From assembly GCF_020622345.1 (NCBI RefSeq), contig NZ_JACNMO010000002.1, positions 186,001-250,000 of the forward strand: a stretch of 64,000 bases of DNA. The letters are read 5' to 3'. Source of the stretch: Roseobacter weihaiensis. GTDB lineage: Bacteria; Pseudomonadota; Alphaproteobacteria; Rhodobacterales; Rhodobacteraceae. A program made the position numbers and the translations under genes. The notes beneath the pieces were generated by a model. That model ran no database searches. It saw only the letters and a list, made by a program, of their open reading frames with translations, and was not told the DNA's origin. Shown here one piece after another: positions 48,454-57,269 of the stretch (position 1 is its first letter; every line of letters starts with the position of its first letter).

Positions 48454-48470
48454 TTGTATACAAGATACAA
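48454..48470. promoter_or_regulatory. GntR/FCD operator, site 2
   Basis: TTGTATACAAGATACAA matches site 1 (36311-36327) at 16 of 17 positions. It lies 38 bases before the start of the FAH-dehydratase gene and 80 bases before the remnant dehydratase gene on the other strand, so it could have controlled both. Confidence 0.65.
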
Positions 48471-48549
48471 AAATACATTGCAGAGGCAAGACCCGCATGC
48501 CACAGTTTTGCAAATGATGTCGGAAAATCGACCCGTGAAGGAAACCCCC

Positions 48550-49232
48550 ATGTCAAACAGGCGCGCGAACAAGACATTCCGCTCTTAGGAATGGTTCGAC
48601 AATCCGAATACCCCCGGCATCACCGCGCTTTATCTGGAGCGCTACCAGAAGCGATCTTCACCCGCGAAGAGCTGCAAGCGGGCCGTCCCGTCATCGGCAT
48701 CGCCAACACGGGCAGCGATCTGACGCCCTGCAACAAGATCCACGTCTTTCTGATGGACCGGATCAACAACCCTGCGCTGGCTATTTATGGCGATTGCATC
48801 CTGTTCATTCGGAACGTGGGCTGCGTCGGCTATCCCGGCTCAGCGGAGGTGGTGAACATGCAGCCGCCCGATGCGCCGATCAGGCAGGGGGTCAACCATT
48901 TGCCCACCGTGGGGGACGGGCGGCAATCGGGCACCTCTGAAAGCGCGTCGATCCTCAATGCCGCGCCCGAGGCGGTAGTGGACGGCGGGTTGGCCCTGCT
49001 CCGGACGGGGGACCGGGTGCGGCTGGATCTGACGGCGGGCAGGATGCACGCGCTAATGTCCGAGGAAGACTGGGCCCCGCGCGCCGCAGCCTGGATTGCC
49101 CCGCCGTTGCAGCACCAGACCTCCTGGCAGGAAATCTACCGCCGGAATGTGGGTCAGTTGGCCACAGGCGGGTGTCTGGAAATGGCGACAGCCTATCAAA
49201 GGATCGCACGCACCCTGCCGCGCCACGCGGAA
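48550..49232 (+). pseudogene. IlvD/Edd-type sugar-acid dehydratase, heavily damaged
   Basis: Intact relatives of about 580-600 residues remove water from sugar acids such as L-arabonate with an Fe-S cluster. Here the start is good (ATG 48550 behind AAGGA), but three lesions exist. TAG stands at the position after FRS, where the family has Gln before EWFDNPNTPGITALYLERY. A frameshift near 48645-48655 separates LERY from FTREELQAGRPVIG. Roughly 300 residues are missing between TGSDLTPCNKIHV and NNPALAIYGDC, taking most of the catalytic domain. The C-terminal part (VGYPGSAEVVNMQPPD, DGRQSGTSES, WQEIYRRNVGQLATGG) is well preserved. Confidence 0.88.
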
Positions 49233-49489
49233 ATGACCGGCTTGGGGCGGCCAAGGTGCCACCCTTGCCTGTCCGATGAAGCGCAGCAACAGATTGTCCA
49301 GGAGCTTTGGTCGGTTTCCCGGTTTGGGGTGCAGGACAGGCAAGGTTTTTGCCGAGAATTGCAGGCCATGTCCCATCCCCGGCATATTGGGTCTGGGCGC
49401 CCATTCATATGATCGGCGCGCGGGCGTCTTGCACTGCCCGTGGACCGGGTTCATCGAGGCATCGCATGGATCTGATCGATCAGACCCGC

Positions 49490-49795
49490 GGAAGACGTCG
49501 CTCTCTTCGTCCGTCGGCTCGATGATCTCCACGCCCCGGGCGGCGAGGTGGGATGCGAGCGTTTCCGTGAAGGTGACCATCGTTTCCTCAACAACAGTCT
49601 GACCATGAGCGGCGGCCTCCGTGAGCGCGGCCTGATCGGCTTCTGAGAGACCCAGCCAGGTGCTTTCGCGGATCAGGAAGGGCAGGGCGGACATCTGGCG
49701 GCCGGTCTTGAACAGGTATCTCTGTACTTCGCAGAACTTCGCGGCATGCAACACCGGGATCGGGTTTTCCTGACCGTGCACGATGCCCGGAAACA
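49490..49795 (-). pseudogene. TRAP DctP fragment
   Basis: The reverse frame encodes only the C-terminal third of a DctP protein: GIVHGQENPIPVLHAAKFCE, then LFKTGRQMSALPFLIRESTW and LSEADQAALTEAAAHGQTVV. The N-terminal domains and the C-terminal helix are missing, and no DctQ or DctM follows. It is a leftover of a fourth TRAP system, next to the damaged dehydratase. The 250 bases between the two hold no recognisable gene. Confidence 0.8.
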
Positions 49796-49965
49796 GCCAG
49801 CTGGCGGAAAGGCTTTGCCCGCTGCAAAGGCGTTGGCGCAGGTCTTGAGATGTTTTCATGCAAGCGATCTTGCGGGGGAACGCCCATGGCTTGGCAAAAT
49901 CGAAGTTTTTTTGTCTTACATAAGAAATTCTTTTGACGCGGGCGATGCTGGCCTAGGGTGCGGAT

Positions 49966-50889
49966 ATGAACCTTAAACATGTCGAAGCGTTTTACTGGCT
50001 GGCCCAGCTGGGCACCCACCAGCGGGTGGCCGATAAGCTGAATATCACGCAACCTGCAGTCACCGCACGCATTTTTGCGCTGGAAAGCCATCTGAACGCG
50101 GCCCTGGTGGACCGCAGTAAGAGCCATTTCACCCTGACCGAGCGCGGCCATGAGATGCAGGTTTATGCCGAGCGTCTGCTTGAGCTGCGCGACACGATGA
50201 TGCGGCGGGCGGAGGAGGGAGGCGCCCCGGTGCAGAAAATGCGCGTTGCGGCGGTGTCGCTCTCCGTGATGACCTGGGTGCCGGACATGATGCGTCAGCT
50301 TGCGGTCGAGATGCCCGGCACCCAATGCGATCTGATCAGCGCGTCCGACTTTCAGCTGGCCCGCCATGTGGAGGCGGCCGATGTCGATATCGCCTTCCTG
50401 TCGAACGCGCCGCCGAAGATGCAGATTTCCAACCTTTTTACGGTGAACTATGCCATTCGCTGGGTCTGTCATGCGGAGCTGCTGGACCCTTCCAAGGAGG
50501 TCTATACCGACCGCGACCTGGCGGCGATGCCCCTGATCCAATATCCACGCACCTCGCCGCTTTTCCCGCTGTCGGACGCGCTTGTCGGCAAGGGGTACAA
50601 GGCGGGGCCACGCCATACCGCGAATGCGGTCGGGACCATTGCAAAAATGATCACCGCCAGGCTGGGGATCGCGGCGATCCCGGCGGTCGTTGCCGCCGAT
50701 GCGCTCGCCTCGGGCGAGGTCAAGGTGATCCCGGTCAGGGTCACGCCGCGCGTTTTGAAGGTGCGCTGCGCCTATGCGAACATGGCGCGTGGCGAAATCG
50801 TGGAGGGGCTGGTGCGGGTCAGCGCCAATGCTGCGCGGGACTGGTGTGCGGCCAACCCGGCGTGGTGCAGCTACATCGAAGGCGAGTGA
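49966..50889 (+). CDS. LysR-family transcriptional regulator
   Basis: The 307-residue protein has the LysR helix-turn-helix at residues 1-60 (HVEAFYWLAQLGTHQRVADK, ITQPAVTARIFALESHL). The periplasmic-binding-like effector domain follows, with AVGTIAKMITARLGIAAIPA near residue 225. It ends three bases from the convergent GhrA-like gene and reads toward it. It may control the TRAP-RraA-GGT-GhrA operon or the decayed genes upstream. The effector is unknown. Confidence 0.9.
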   Translation: MNLKHVEAFYWLAQLGTHQRVADKLNITQPAVTARIFALESHLNAALVDRSKSHFTLTERGHEMQVYAERLLELRDTMMRRAEEGGAPVQKMRVAAVSLSVMTWVPDMMRQLAVEMPGTQCDLISASDFQLARHVEAADVDIAFLSNAPPKMQISNLFTVNYAIRWVCHAELLDPSKEVYTDRDLAAMPLIQYPRTSPLFPLSDALVGKGYKAGPRHTANAVGTIAKMITARLGIAAIPAVVAADALASGEVKVIPVRVTPRVLKVRCAYANMARGEIVEGLVRVSANAARDWCAANPAWCSYIEGE

Positions 50890-50891
50890 GC

Positions 50892-51821
50892 CTAGTAGCC
50901 CCGGCTCACATGGGTCAGCGCGTCTGGCGTTTTGCCGGCGTCGAGGGTTCGGATATTGGCGGCAATGACCTCGCCGCCCGAGATCGGATCGATCAGCGAG
51001 GCAATATGCGGGGTGACCAGCACATCCGGGTGGGCCCAGAATGGGTGAGAACGCGGCAGCGGTTCGGTGTGGAACACATCAAGCGTCGCGCGCGAGATCT
51101 GGCCGGTTTTGAGGGCTGCGAGCAGGTCATCCTCCACCAGATGCGCACCGCGCGCCGCGTTGATGACAGATGCACCCCTGGGCATTTTCGCGAAAGTGTC
51201 GGCACGCAGGATGCCGCGGGTGTCGGGTGTGAGGGGAAGCAGGCAGACGAGAATATCGTTGCGCGCGAGGAAAGTGTGGAGTTGGCTGGTGTCGTAGCCT
51301 TTGATACCATCGGGCGCATCACCACGGCGCGACCAGCCCGCGACGTCGAAGCCAAGGGCCTGCAGGCTGAGTGCGGCACTGCGGCCGAGATGGCCCAGCC
51401 CCAGAACGCCCACCTTGCGGTTGGGGGCGGTGGGCGTGACGATCTGGTGCCAGTCGCCGCGCTGCTGGGCGTCTTGCAGATCGGGAAGCTGGCGGTGCAG
51501 GCGCAGCACATGCAGTGCCACGTATTCGCACATCCGCTGCGTCATGTCGGGGCCGATGGTTTTCACCACCGGGATCGCCTTGGGGTAGTCGGGATCGGCA
51601 GCGATATGGTCGATCCCGGCCCCGATCGAGATCGTCGCCGTGAGGTTTGGATAGCCGGCGAGCAACCCTGCGGGCGGTTGCCAGACGACGGCATAGCGTA
51701 CCTCTTCGGGTCGCGTGATCCTGTCGGCGGGTTTGACATCATGTTCGGGCAGGAGCTTGCCCAGATGCTTGGTCCACCAGATCAGCTTTTCAGGGTTGGG
51801 AAGCGAGAGGGCGATGGTCAT
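50892..51821 (-). CDS. GhrA-like 2-hydroxyacid dehydrogenase
   Basis: The 309-residue protein belongs to the glyoxylate/hydroxypyruvate reductase A branch of D-2-hydroxyacid dehydrogenases. The Rossmann motif GVLGLGHLGRSAALSLQALG lies near residue 140, the catalytic Arg in NAARGAHLVEDDLLAAL, Glu in DVFHTEPLP, and His in VTPHIASLIDP. It would reduce glyoxylate, hydroxypyruvate or a related ketoacid. I chose the ATG at 51821; it overlaps the gene before it by four bases. It is the last gene of the reverse operon. Confidence 0.88.
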   Translation of the reverse strand: MTIALSLPNPEKLIWWTKHLGKLLPEHDVKPADRITRPEEVRYAVVWQPPAGLLAGYPNLTATISIGAGIDHIAADPDYPKAIPVVKTIGPDMTQRMCEYVALHVLRLHRQLPDLQDAQQRGDWHQIVTPTAPNRKVGVLGLGHLGRSAALSLQALGFDVAGWSRRGDAPDGIKGYDTSQLHTFLARNDILVCLLPLTPDTRGILRADTFAKMPRGASVINAARGAHLVEDDLLAALKTGQISRATLDVFHTEPLPRSHPFWAHPDVLVTPHIASLIDPISGGEVIAANIRTLDAGKTPDALTHVSRGY

Positions 51822-53410
51822 GCGCGGACATCCTGATGTGAGCCGGAAACCGGATCGGCGGAGAACGGGGCAGGGCCGCTGGCACCGCCACTGGGTTGGG
51901 AGGGGTCGTTGAGGCCGGACCATACGCCGCCTTCATTGGCGACCGCGGACACGCAGGCGTAGAGCTTGGGGAACACCAGCCGCTGTGCGATCTCGAGGTC
52001 ATGATCCTGCGCCAATGCGTCCAGAACCGCTTGGCCAAGCGCAGGATCGGCGCGGACCGATGCGCGGTCCGAAGCGTCGAGCCGGGGATGGTTCATCGCC
52101 TCTTCCAGCGACAGGCCGAAATCGAGCATGAGCGCCATGACCTGCGCCACCGCGGGCATTATGTGGTTGCCACCGGAGGCGCCGAGCGCGAAGGCGGCCT
52201 GACCCCCGCGCGTGACCACCGTGGGGCACATGTTCGACGCGTTGATGCGTTTCATCGGGGCCATGCTGGTGGGCCAGTTGGGGCGTGGATCGAAATAGCT
52301 GACGGCATTGTTCATCAGCAGGCCGGTGCGTGGCAGGGTCACGCCAGCGCCGAAACGGTTGAGCAGCGTATGGGTCAGCGCGACCATGTTGCCGTGTTTG
52401 TCGGCGGTGGAAAGGTGCGAGGTGCAGGCGCCCTTTTCCGTCTCCCGCCCGATGCGCGCGTTATGGGCCCGGAAGGCGGCGTTGAGACCGGTGGCGTAGT
52501 GTCTCCATGTGTCTGGCGTGGGACGGTTGGGTGGTGTCGGGATATGTGCTGCACCATGGGCGAGGAAATCGCGCAGGCGGGTGCCGCCGCTGACATCGCC
52601 CATGACATGCGCCGTGGACCCCCGATGATCATGGGTGTGGGCAGGGGTCTCAAGCACCTCATAGCCTGCCAGATCGCCGCTGCAGATCGTCGACCCGCCA
52701 GCGTTGAGATCCGCAACGATGTCCCGGGCAAGATCACCTCTGTAAAAGCCCTCGGCCCCGTCCTCGGCGTAACGGTTGAGCGTGTCAGCAAGGCCGGGGA
52801 TGACCATCGGCGTTTCCGGGGCAAGAGGGTGGCTGCCGGGCCTGTAGATATCGCGCGAGGTCGCATCCCTGGCCAGAACGGGGCTGGCCAGCGCGATCTG
52901 CAGGGTGGTGAACCATGTCGCCTCGACCCCGCCCCGGGCGAGCGCAATCGCCGGCGCGGCGACAGTGGCGAGCGGCAGGGTGCCCCATTTGCGCAGGGCA
53001 TGTTCGAACCCGGCGGCGGCCCCGGGGATGGTGATGGCGCGATAGCCTTCGATATTGGCGTTTCCCCTGACGGTGGGAAAGCCCATCAGCGTTTGCGGCA
53101 GATCGGGGTCCACGGGATAATCGGCGAGATCGGTCGCCCCGGCCAGCACGCCCTGAAAGTCGAGCGTCACGGCGCGCTCTTTGGTGGCCAGCCAGATCAC
53201 CATCAGGCCGCTGCCGCCCAGGCCACACATCCAGGGCTCGGTCACGCCAAGGGCGAGGGCTGTTGCAACTGCGGCATCCACCGCGTTGCCACCCCGGTCC
53301 AGCATCGCCGCACCTGCGCGTGCGGCGAGGATGCTTTGCGCGCTGACCATGCCGTCCGGGTGGGTCGTGGCTGTTTTTGAGACGGTCCAGTGTTCGGTGT
53401 CGTGGTTCAT
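51818..53410 (-). CDS. Gamma-glutamyltransferase-family (Ntn hydrolase) protein
   Basis: The 530-residue product has the GGT fold: GGNAVDAAVATALALGVTEP near residue 45, GLADTLNRYAEDGAEGFYRG, and the auto-cleavage site CTSHLSTADKHGNMVALTHT near residue 325, where Thr is the nucleophile. It lacks an obvious signal peptide, so it may act in the cytoplasm, unlike classical periplasmic GGT. In a TRAP operon it may release an amino acid or amine from a gamma-glutamyl or acyl compound. I chose the ATG at 53410; the open frame extends upstream without protein character. Confidence 0.85.
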   Translation of the reverse strand: MNHDTEHWTVSKTATTHPDGMVSAQSILAARAGAAMLDRGGNAVDAAVATALALGVTEPWMCGLGGSGLMVIWLATKERAVTLDFQGVLAGATDLADYPVDPDLPQTLMGFPTVRGNANIEGYRAITIPGAAAGFEHALRKWGTLPLATVAAPAIALARGGVEATWFTTLQIALASPVLARDATSRDIYRPGSHPLAPETPMVIPGLADTLNRYAEDGAEGFYRGDLARDIVADLNAGGSTICSGDLAGYEVLETPAHTHDHRGSTAHVMGDVSGGTRLRDFLAHGAAHIPTPPNRPTPDTWRHYATGLNAAFRAHNARIGRETEKGACTSHLSTADKHGNMVALTHTLLNRFGAGVTLPRTGLLMNNAVSYFDPRPNWPTSMAPMKRINASNMCPTVVTRGGQAAFALGASGGNHIMPAVAQVMALMLDFGLSLEEAMNHPRLDASDRASVRADPALGQAVLDALAQDHDLEIAQRLVFPKLYACVSAVANEGGVWSGLNDPSQPSGGASGPAPFSADPVSGSHQDVRA

Positions 53411-53727
53411 GAAACCTCCTCTGAGGGCAGCGACCGGACATGCGGGTTGAAGAGGTTGGTCGGGTAACGCGGGCAACGCCGGCCGAATATCAGGTTTTTG
53501 TTGGCCTCTGCCAGACTGTTGGGGAAATGCGTGCTTTTCAACTGTCTGGCCCCGTTTTCGGCGGCAGTAGAGCCCGCGTGGCGACACATTGGATCATAGA
53601 TGGTTTTGAGAATCCGCGCGGGGTCATAGGAATTTGTCTGTGAACAAGGCCGATGCCGGTGCGGGGCCGGTGCGGGGCCACCGTGCGCCAAAACGGATCG
53701 GGGGCCGGAGATCATAGCCGACATGGA
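53411..53727. other. Gene-poor gap inside the reverse operon, 317 bases
   Basis: The gap separates the GGT-type gene from the RraA-like gene. A reverse frame over 53420-53640 has some protein-like character (CPRYPTNLFNPHVRSLPSEE) but no start and no family I recognise, so it could be a fragment. Two copies of CCGGTGCGGGG lie at 53655-53676. Confidence 0.4.
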
Positions 53728-54402
53728 TCAGCCCTTGGCGGTTGCGAGCCATGTCTCTACCTTGGCGGTGGCACCGCTGATCGCGCCCAGTTTTTCGCCC
53801 GCTTTCTGCCGCTTCAGGGTGGCGAGGCCGCGCTCTGTCTTGACTTCGGCGGTGGAGATCACCTCGTCCAGATCGTCGGGATCGATGAAAAGCACCCCGC
53901 TTTCATCGGCCAGCACGGCATAGCCCGGCAGGACCGCCGCGCCCGCGCAGCAGACGGGGACGTTGAAGCCGCCGCCGATATCATAAAGGCGCGTCGTGAT
54001 CGGGGAGGCCCCCCGGGACCACAGCGCAAAATCATGCTCGGCAATCTCGGAGGTGTCGGTGTGCACGCCGTCTACGGCAGCGCCCGCGAAGCCCTGCTGC
54101 TTGCAAGCCAGCGCCACGCCGCCGCCGAAACAGGCATGGCGCATATCGCCAAGACGGTCGATGACCAGGAAATCTCCGGGGCGGAGCTGCGCGATCACGT
54201 GATGCAGCAGGGTCGAATCCTGACCGGGCAGGGCCAGCGTCACGGCGGTGCCGACGATCGTCTTGCCGGGCAGCACCGATTGCAGCGACGGGTCGGCAAA
54301 CCCGAACTGATGGGTATGCCCGATGGTGGCGGTTTCCAGACGGGCAAGGCGGTCGAGATAGGACGGATCGACGGCAGCGGGGAGCGGGCGCATTTTATAC
54401 AT
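53728..54402 (-). CDS. RraA-like protein
   Basis: The 224-residue product matches the RraA/HMG-aldolase fold: TATIGHTHQFGFADPSL, GKTIVGTAVTLALPGQDSTL, RPGDFLVIDRLGDMRHACFG, and VLADESGVLFIDPDDLDEVI. Aldolase members have an Arg-Asp pair in the loop after VDG; here the loop reads VDGVHTDTSEI, so the Arg is missing. It may be a different lyase or a regulator-like protein. It follows dctM after 15 bases and belongs to the same operon. Confidence 0.82.
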   Translation of the reverse strand: MYKMRPLPAAVDPSYLDRLARLETATIGHTHQFGFADPSLQSVLPGKTIVGTAVTLALPGQDSTLLHHVIAQLRPGDFLVIDRLGDMRHACFGGGVALACKQQGFAGAAVDGVHTDTSEIAEHDFALWSRGASPITTRLYDIGGGFNVPVCCAGAAVLPGYAVLADESGVLFIDPDDLDEVISTAEVKTERGLATLKRQKAGEKLGAISGATAKVETWLATAKG

Positions 54403-54417
54403 CTTGGGCCTTTCCGG

Positions 54418-55716
54418 TTAGTAAAGAATGGAGGTGTCAGGCCCGAGGATCAGGTCGGGCAGGAAGGTGGAGAGCGCGGGGATATAGGCAAGCAGGATCA
54501 GCACGACCAGCAGCGGAACCAGCAGCGGCAGCGTGGCCAGTGCCACCTTGTCGAACTGCACCCGGCCCACTTCGGAGACGATATAGAGGCCGATGCCCAT
54601 GGGCGGTGTTGCGATGCCGATCAGCAGCGCCAGTTGCAGCACGATGCCGAAATGCACCCGGTCGATGCCGTAAAGATCAACCAGGGGCAGCAGGGTCGGC
54701 ACCAGGATCAGCTTGGCCGGGACGCCTTCGACGACGCAGCCGATCAGCAGCACGAAAACCATCATCAGGGCCAGGAAGACGGATTTGCTTTCGGTCAGGC
54801 TGAACACCCATTCCGCGACCCCTTGCGGGACCTGTTCGATGGCCAGCAACCAGCCCATGGCGATGGAGAACCCGATGATGATCATGATGACAGACGTCAT
54901 CATCGCGGTCTCATTCAGGGCTTCCCAGAAGGATTTCGAGGTGAGCTCGCCATACCAGAGGCCGAGGCCGATGCAGTAGATGCAGGCCAGCACGCCAGCC
55001 TCGGTGGCGGTGACAAAGCCCGACAGGATACAGCCGAGGATGATCGCGGGCGCCATGAGCGCGAGAAGCCCGTCGATGCCGGTGCGGGCGACCTCCCGGG
55101 CCGGTGCGCGGGGCTGGGTGGGAAAATCCTTGAAGCGCGCGATGGCGCGGACCCAGAGCATCAGCGACAGGCCCACCAGCAGGCCGGGGATCACGCCTGC
55201 GAGGAACATCCGGTCAATGCTCTGCTGGGCGAGAAAGGCATAGATCACAAGCCCGATGGAGGGTGGGATCAGTGGCCCGATCACGGCCGATGCGACGGTG
55301 ATGGCGGCGGCGAACTCGGGCTTGTAGCCGCGCTCGCGCATCGCCTTGATCTCGATTGCACCCAGGCCTGCACAGTCGGCGACAGCAGCACCCGAGATGC
55401 CCGCGAAGATCATCGACGACAGCACGTTGACCTGTGCCAGGCCCGCCTTGAAATGGCCGACCAGCGCATTGGCGAAATTGAAGATGCGGTCGGTGACCCC
55501 GGCGGCGTTCATCAGGTTTCCGGCCATGATGAAGAAGGGCACCGCCGTGAGCGAGGCCTTGTCGACGCCTTCGAGGATCTGCTGCGGGATGACCTGCATC
55601 GCGTTGGAGAAGTCCGACGTCAGGAAGGCCGCAACCACCGCCGCGCCAATGGCGAAGCTGACGGGCACGCGCAGCAGAATGAGCGCGATGAAGACAGTGA
55701 AGAGGAGGATTGCCAC
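54418..55716 (-). CDS. TRAP transporter large permease (DctM), system 3
   Basis: The 432-residue polytopic protein has the standard DctM signatures VDKASLTAVPFFIMAGNLMN, FAGISGAAVADCAGLGAIEI, IGPLIPPSIGLVIYAFLAQQ, and a C-terminal ALLIGIATPPMGIGLYIV. It is the transport subunit of the third complete TRAP system, sharing its operon with dctP and dctQ upstream and the enzyme genes downstream. Confidence 0.93.
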   Translation of the reverse strand: MAILLFTVFIALILLRVPVSFAIGAAVVAAFLTSDFSNAMQVIPQQILEGVDKASLTAVPFFIMAGNLMNAAGVTDRIFNFANALVGHFKAGLAQVNVLSSMIFAGISGAAVADCAGLGAIEIKAMRERGYKPEFAAAITVASAVIGPLIPPSIGLVIYAFLAQQSIDRMFLAGVIPGLLVGLSLMLWVRAIARFKDFPTQPRAPAREVARTGIDGLLALMAPAIILGCILSGFVTATEAGVLACIYCIGLGLWYGELTSKSFWEALNETAMMTSVIMIIIGFSIAMGWLLAIEQVPQGVAEWVFSLTESKSVFLALMMVFVLLIGCVVEGVPAKLILVPTLLPLVDLYGIDRVHFGIVLQLALLIGIATPPMGIGLYIVSEVGRVQFDKVALATLPLLVPLLVVLILLAYIPALSTFLPDLILGPDTSILY

Positions 55717-55719
55717 GGG

Positions 55720-56283
55720 TTATGCGTCTCCGACTTCGCCGGGGAGCCGGTCGCTGCCGCGTTCCGGCAGGCCAAGCAGCATTTTGGCGATATCGACCAG
55801 CAGTGCGGCGGTGATGCAGAGGCACGACAGCAGCAGCGGCAGCGAGAGCAGGCGGCGTTTGACCTCGCCGCCCCAGGGCAGCAATGCGCCGTCGATGCTG
55901 CCGGATTGACGCGCCACGATGGCGGGCAGTTCCAGCAGCAGCCAGTAGAGCACGAAAAGGACCACGACCTGTCCGACGATGCGGGTCACCAGCATGCCCA
56001 TGTCGCCGAAAAGGCGGGCGACAAAGTCGATGCGGATGTCGCGGTTGAAGATCATGGCGGGGAAAAACCCGAAGAAACTGAGCCAGACGAAGAGCACCAT
56101 GACCCAGGGGAAAATCCAGTAAAAGCTGACGTCGAAGGGGCGCAGCAGAATGGTTACGGCGGTCAGCGCCAGCATGGCCAGAAGACAGAACGCACACATC
56201 CGGGAGAACACCCGCCCGATCCGCAGGAGGAGGGCATCGGCCACCGCGATGGCCTTTGGGACAGGGCGGGGGCGTGGGGTCAT
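55720..56283 (-). CDS. TRAP transporter small permease (DctQ), system 3
   Basis: The 187-residue product has about four helices (ALTAVTILLRPFDVSFYWIF, FVWLSFFGFFPAMIF and two more) in the DctQ order. It overlaps the end of dctP by four bases and ends three bases before dctM. It is more divergent than the other two DctQ proteins here, so confidence rests partly on context. Confidence 0.85.
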   Translation of the reverse strand: MTPRPRPVPKAIAVADALLLRIGRVFSRMCAFCLLAMLALTAVTILLRPFDVSFYWIFPWVMVLFVWLSFFGFFPAMIFNRDIRIDFVARLFGDMGMLVTRIVGQVVVLFVLYWLLLELPAIVARQSGSIDGALLPWGGEVKRRLLSLPLLLSCLCITAALLVDIAKMLLGLPERGSDRLPGEVGDA

Positions 56284-57269
56284 TGACGGGCAGCCTCAAC
56301 GGCGGCGCGGAAGCCTTCGGGCAATTCGCCCCTGGCCTCGAGATCCGCGTAGAATTCGGCCATGCGGGCCACGAAGGGTGCGGTGTCAAGCTCGGTATAG
56401 GTGATCCCGGCGCGGGTCATCCGCGCCATGCTGCTCTCAGTCGCTTCGTTCATCAGTTGCACGCTCAGTTCCGCGGCCTCGTCATAGGCGCGCATCAGGG
56501 CGTCGCGTTGCTGGTCGTCCAGCGCGGCGAGCGCTTCGGCATTGACCATCAGACCGATGGACTGGTGGTATTCATCGGTGCGCGCGATGTGTTTGGCCAC
56601 TTCGTTGAACCGCATGGATTCCACCAGAGCAACGGGGCTGTTCACGGCGCTGATCAGGCCCCTGTCGATGCTCTGGTAGACATCCGTCCACGGCAGGGTG
56701 ATCACTTCGGCGCCCAGATGCGACCAGGTGGCGATGGCCAATTGGTTGGGGTGCATCCGCAGCTTCAGGCCCGCGATATCGTCAAGGCTGCTGACTTCGG
56801 GGCCAGAGACCATCACGCGATAGGGCCCGCGCAGGATCTTGGTGGGATCACCAAGCACGGTCACACCCGCCTCCTCCTCGACCTGCTGGAACCAGGCCTT
56901 TCCCAGATCACCGTTCACGAAACGTGCCCAGTGCGCACGGTCATCGAACATGAAGGCGGCGCTGAACCATGACGTTTCGGGCACCCATTTTTTCAGAAAG
57001 CCAAACCCTTCGGCGTAGATTTGCACCACGTTGCTTTGCAACTGCTCCAGCACGGCGTCTTCCTTGCCCAGCTGCTCATTCGGGAATACCTGAATTTCGA
57101 GCGTGCCGCCGGAATATTCGGCCGTTTTATCTGCGATGGCCTGGAAAACTTTGCCCTCGGGGCTGTCGACGGGCATTTTGGTTGCCATGCGCCAGGTCTC
57201 GGCCAGGGCGGACTGCGCGAGCAAGGAGGCGGCAATGGCGAGCGCTGTCAGTTTGAATGTCTTGGTCAT
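56280..57269 (-). CDS. TRAP transporter substrate-binding protein (DctP), system 3
   Basis: The 329-residue protein has a signal peptide (LTALAIAASLLAQSALAETW) and the DctP pattern: FPNEQLGKEDAVLEQLQSN near residue 60, IAGLKLRMHPNQLA with the conserved Arg near 170, and LPWTDVYQSIDRGLISAVNS near 195. The last motif reads DRGLISAVNSP where other DctPs have G-x-I-D-G-Q-E-N, so this is a more remote subfamily. It is the first gene of the reverse operon; an AGGGAGTGA site precedes the ATG. Confidence 0.92.
   Translation of the reverse strand: MTKTFKLTALAIAASLLAQSALAETWRMATKMPVDSPEGKVFQAIADKTAEYSGGTLEIQVFPNEQLGKEDAVLEQLQSNVVQIYAEGFGFLKKWVPETSWFSAAFMFDDRAHWARFVNGDLGKAWFQQVEEEAGVTVLGDPTKILRGPYRVMVSGPEVSSLDDIAGLKLRMHPNQLAIATWSHLGAEVITLPWTDVYQSIDRGLISAVNSPVALVESMRFNEVAKHIARTDEYHQSIGLMVNAEALAALDDQQRDALMRAYDEAAELSVQLMNEATESSMARMTRAGITYTELDTAPFVARMAEFYADLEARGELPEGFRAAVEAARQ

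Noticed and set aside
53655-53676. Double CCGGTGCGGGG as a regulatory repeat
   Set aside because: Two short GC-rich copies in a GC-rich gap are not significant and no palindrome is formed.
53653-56286. 877-codon forward open frame opposite the TRAP-RraA genes
   Set aside because: Very rich in His, Gln, Asp and Glu with no domain pattern, the usual mirror of GC-rich membrane-protein genes on the other strand.
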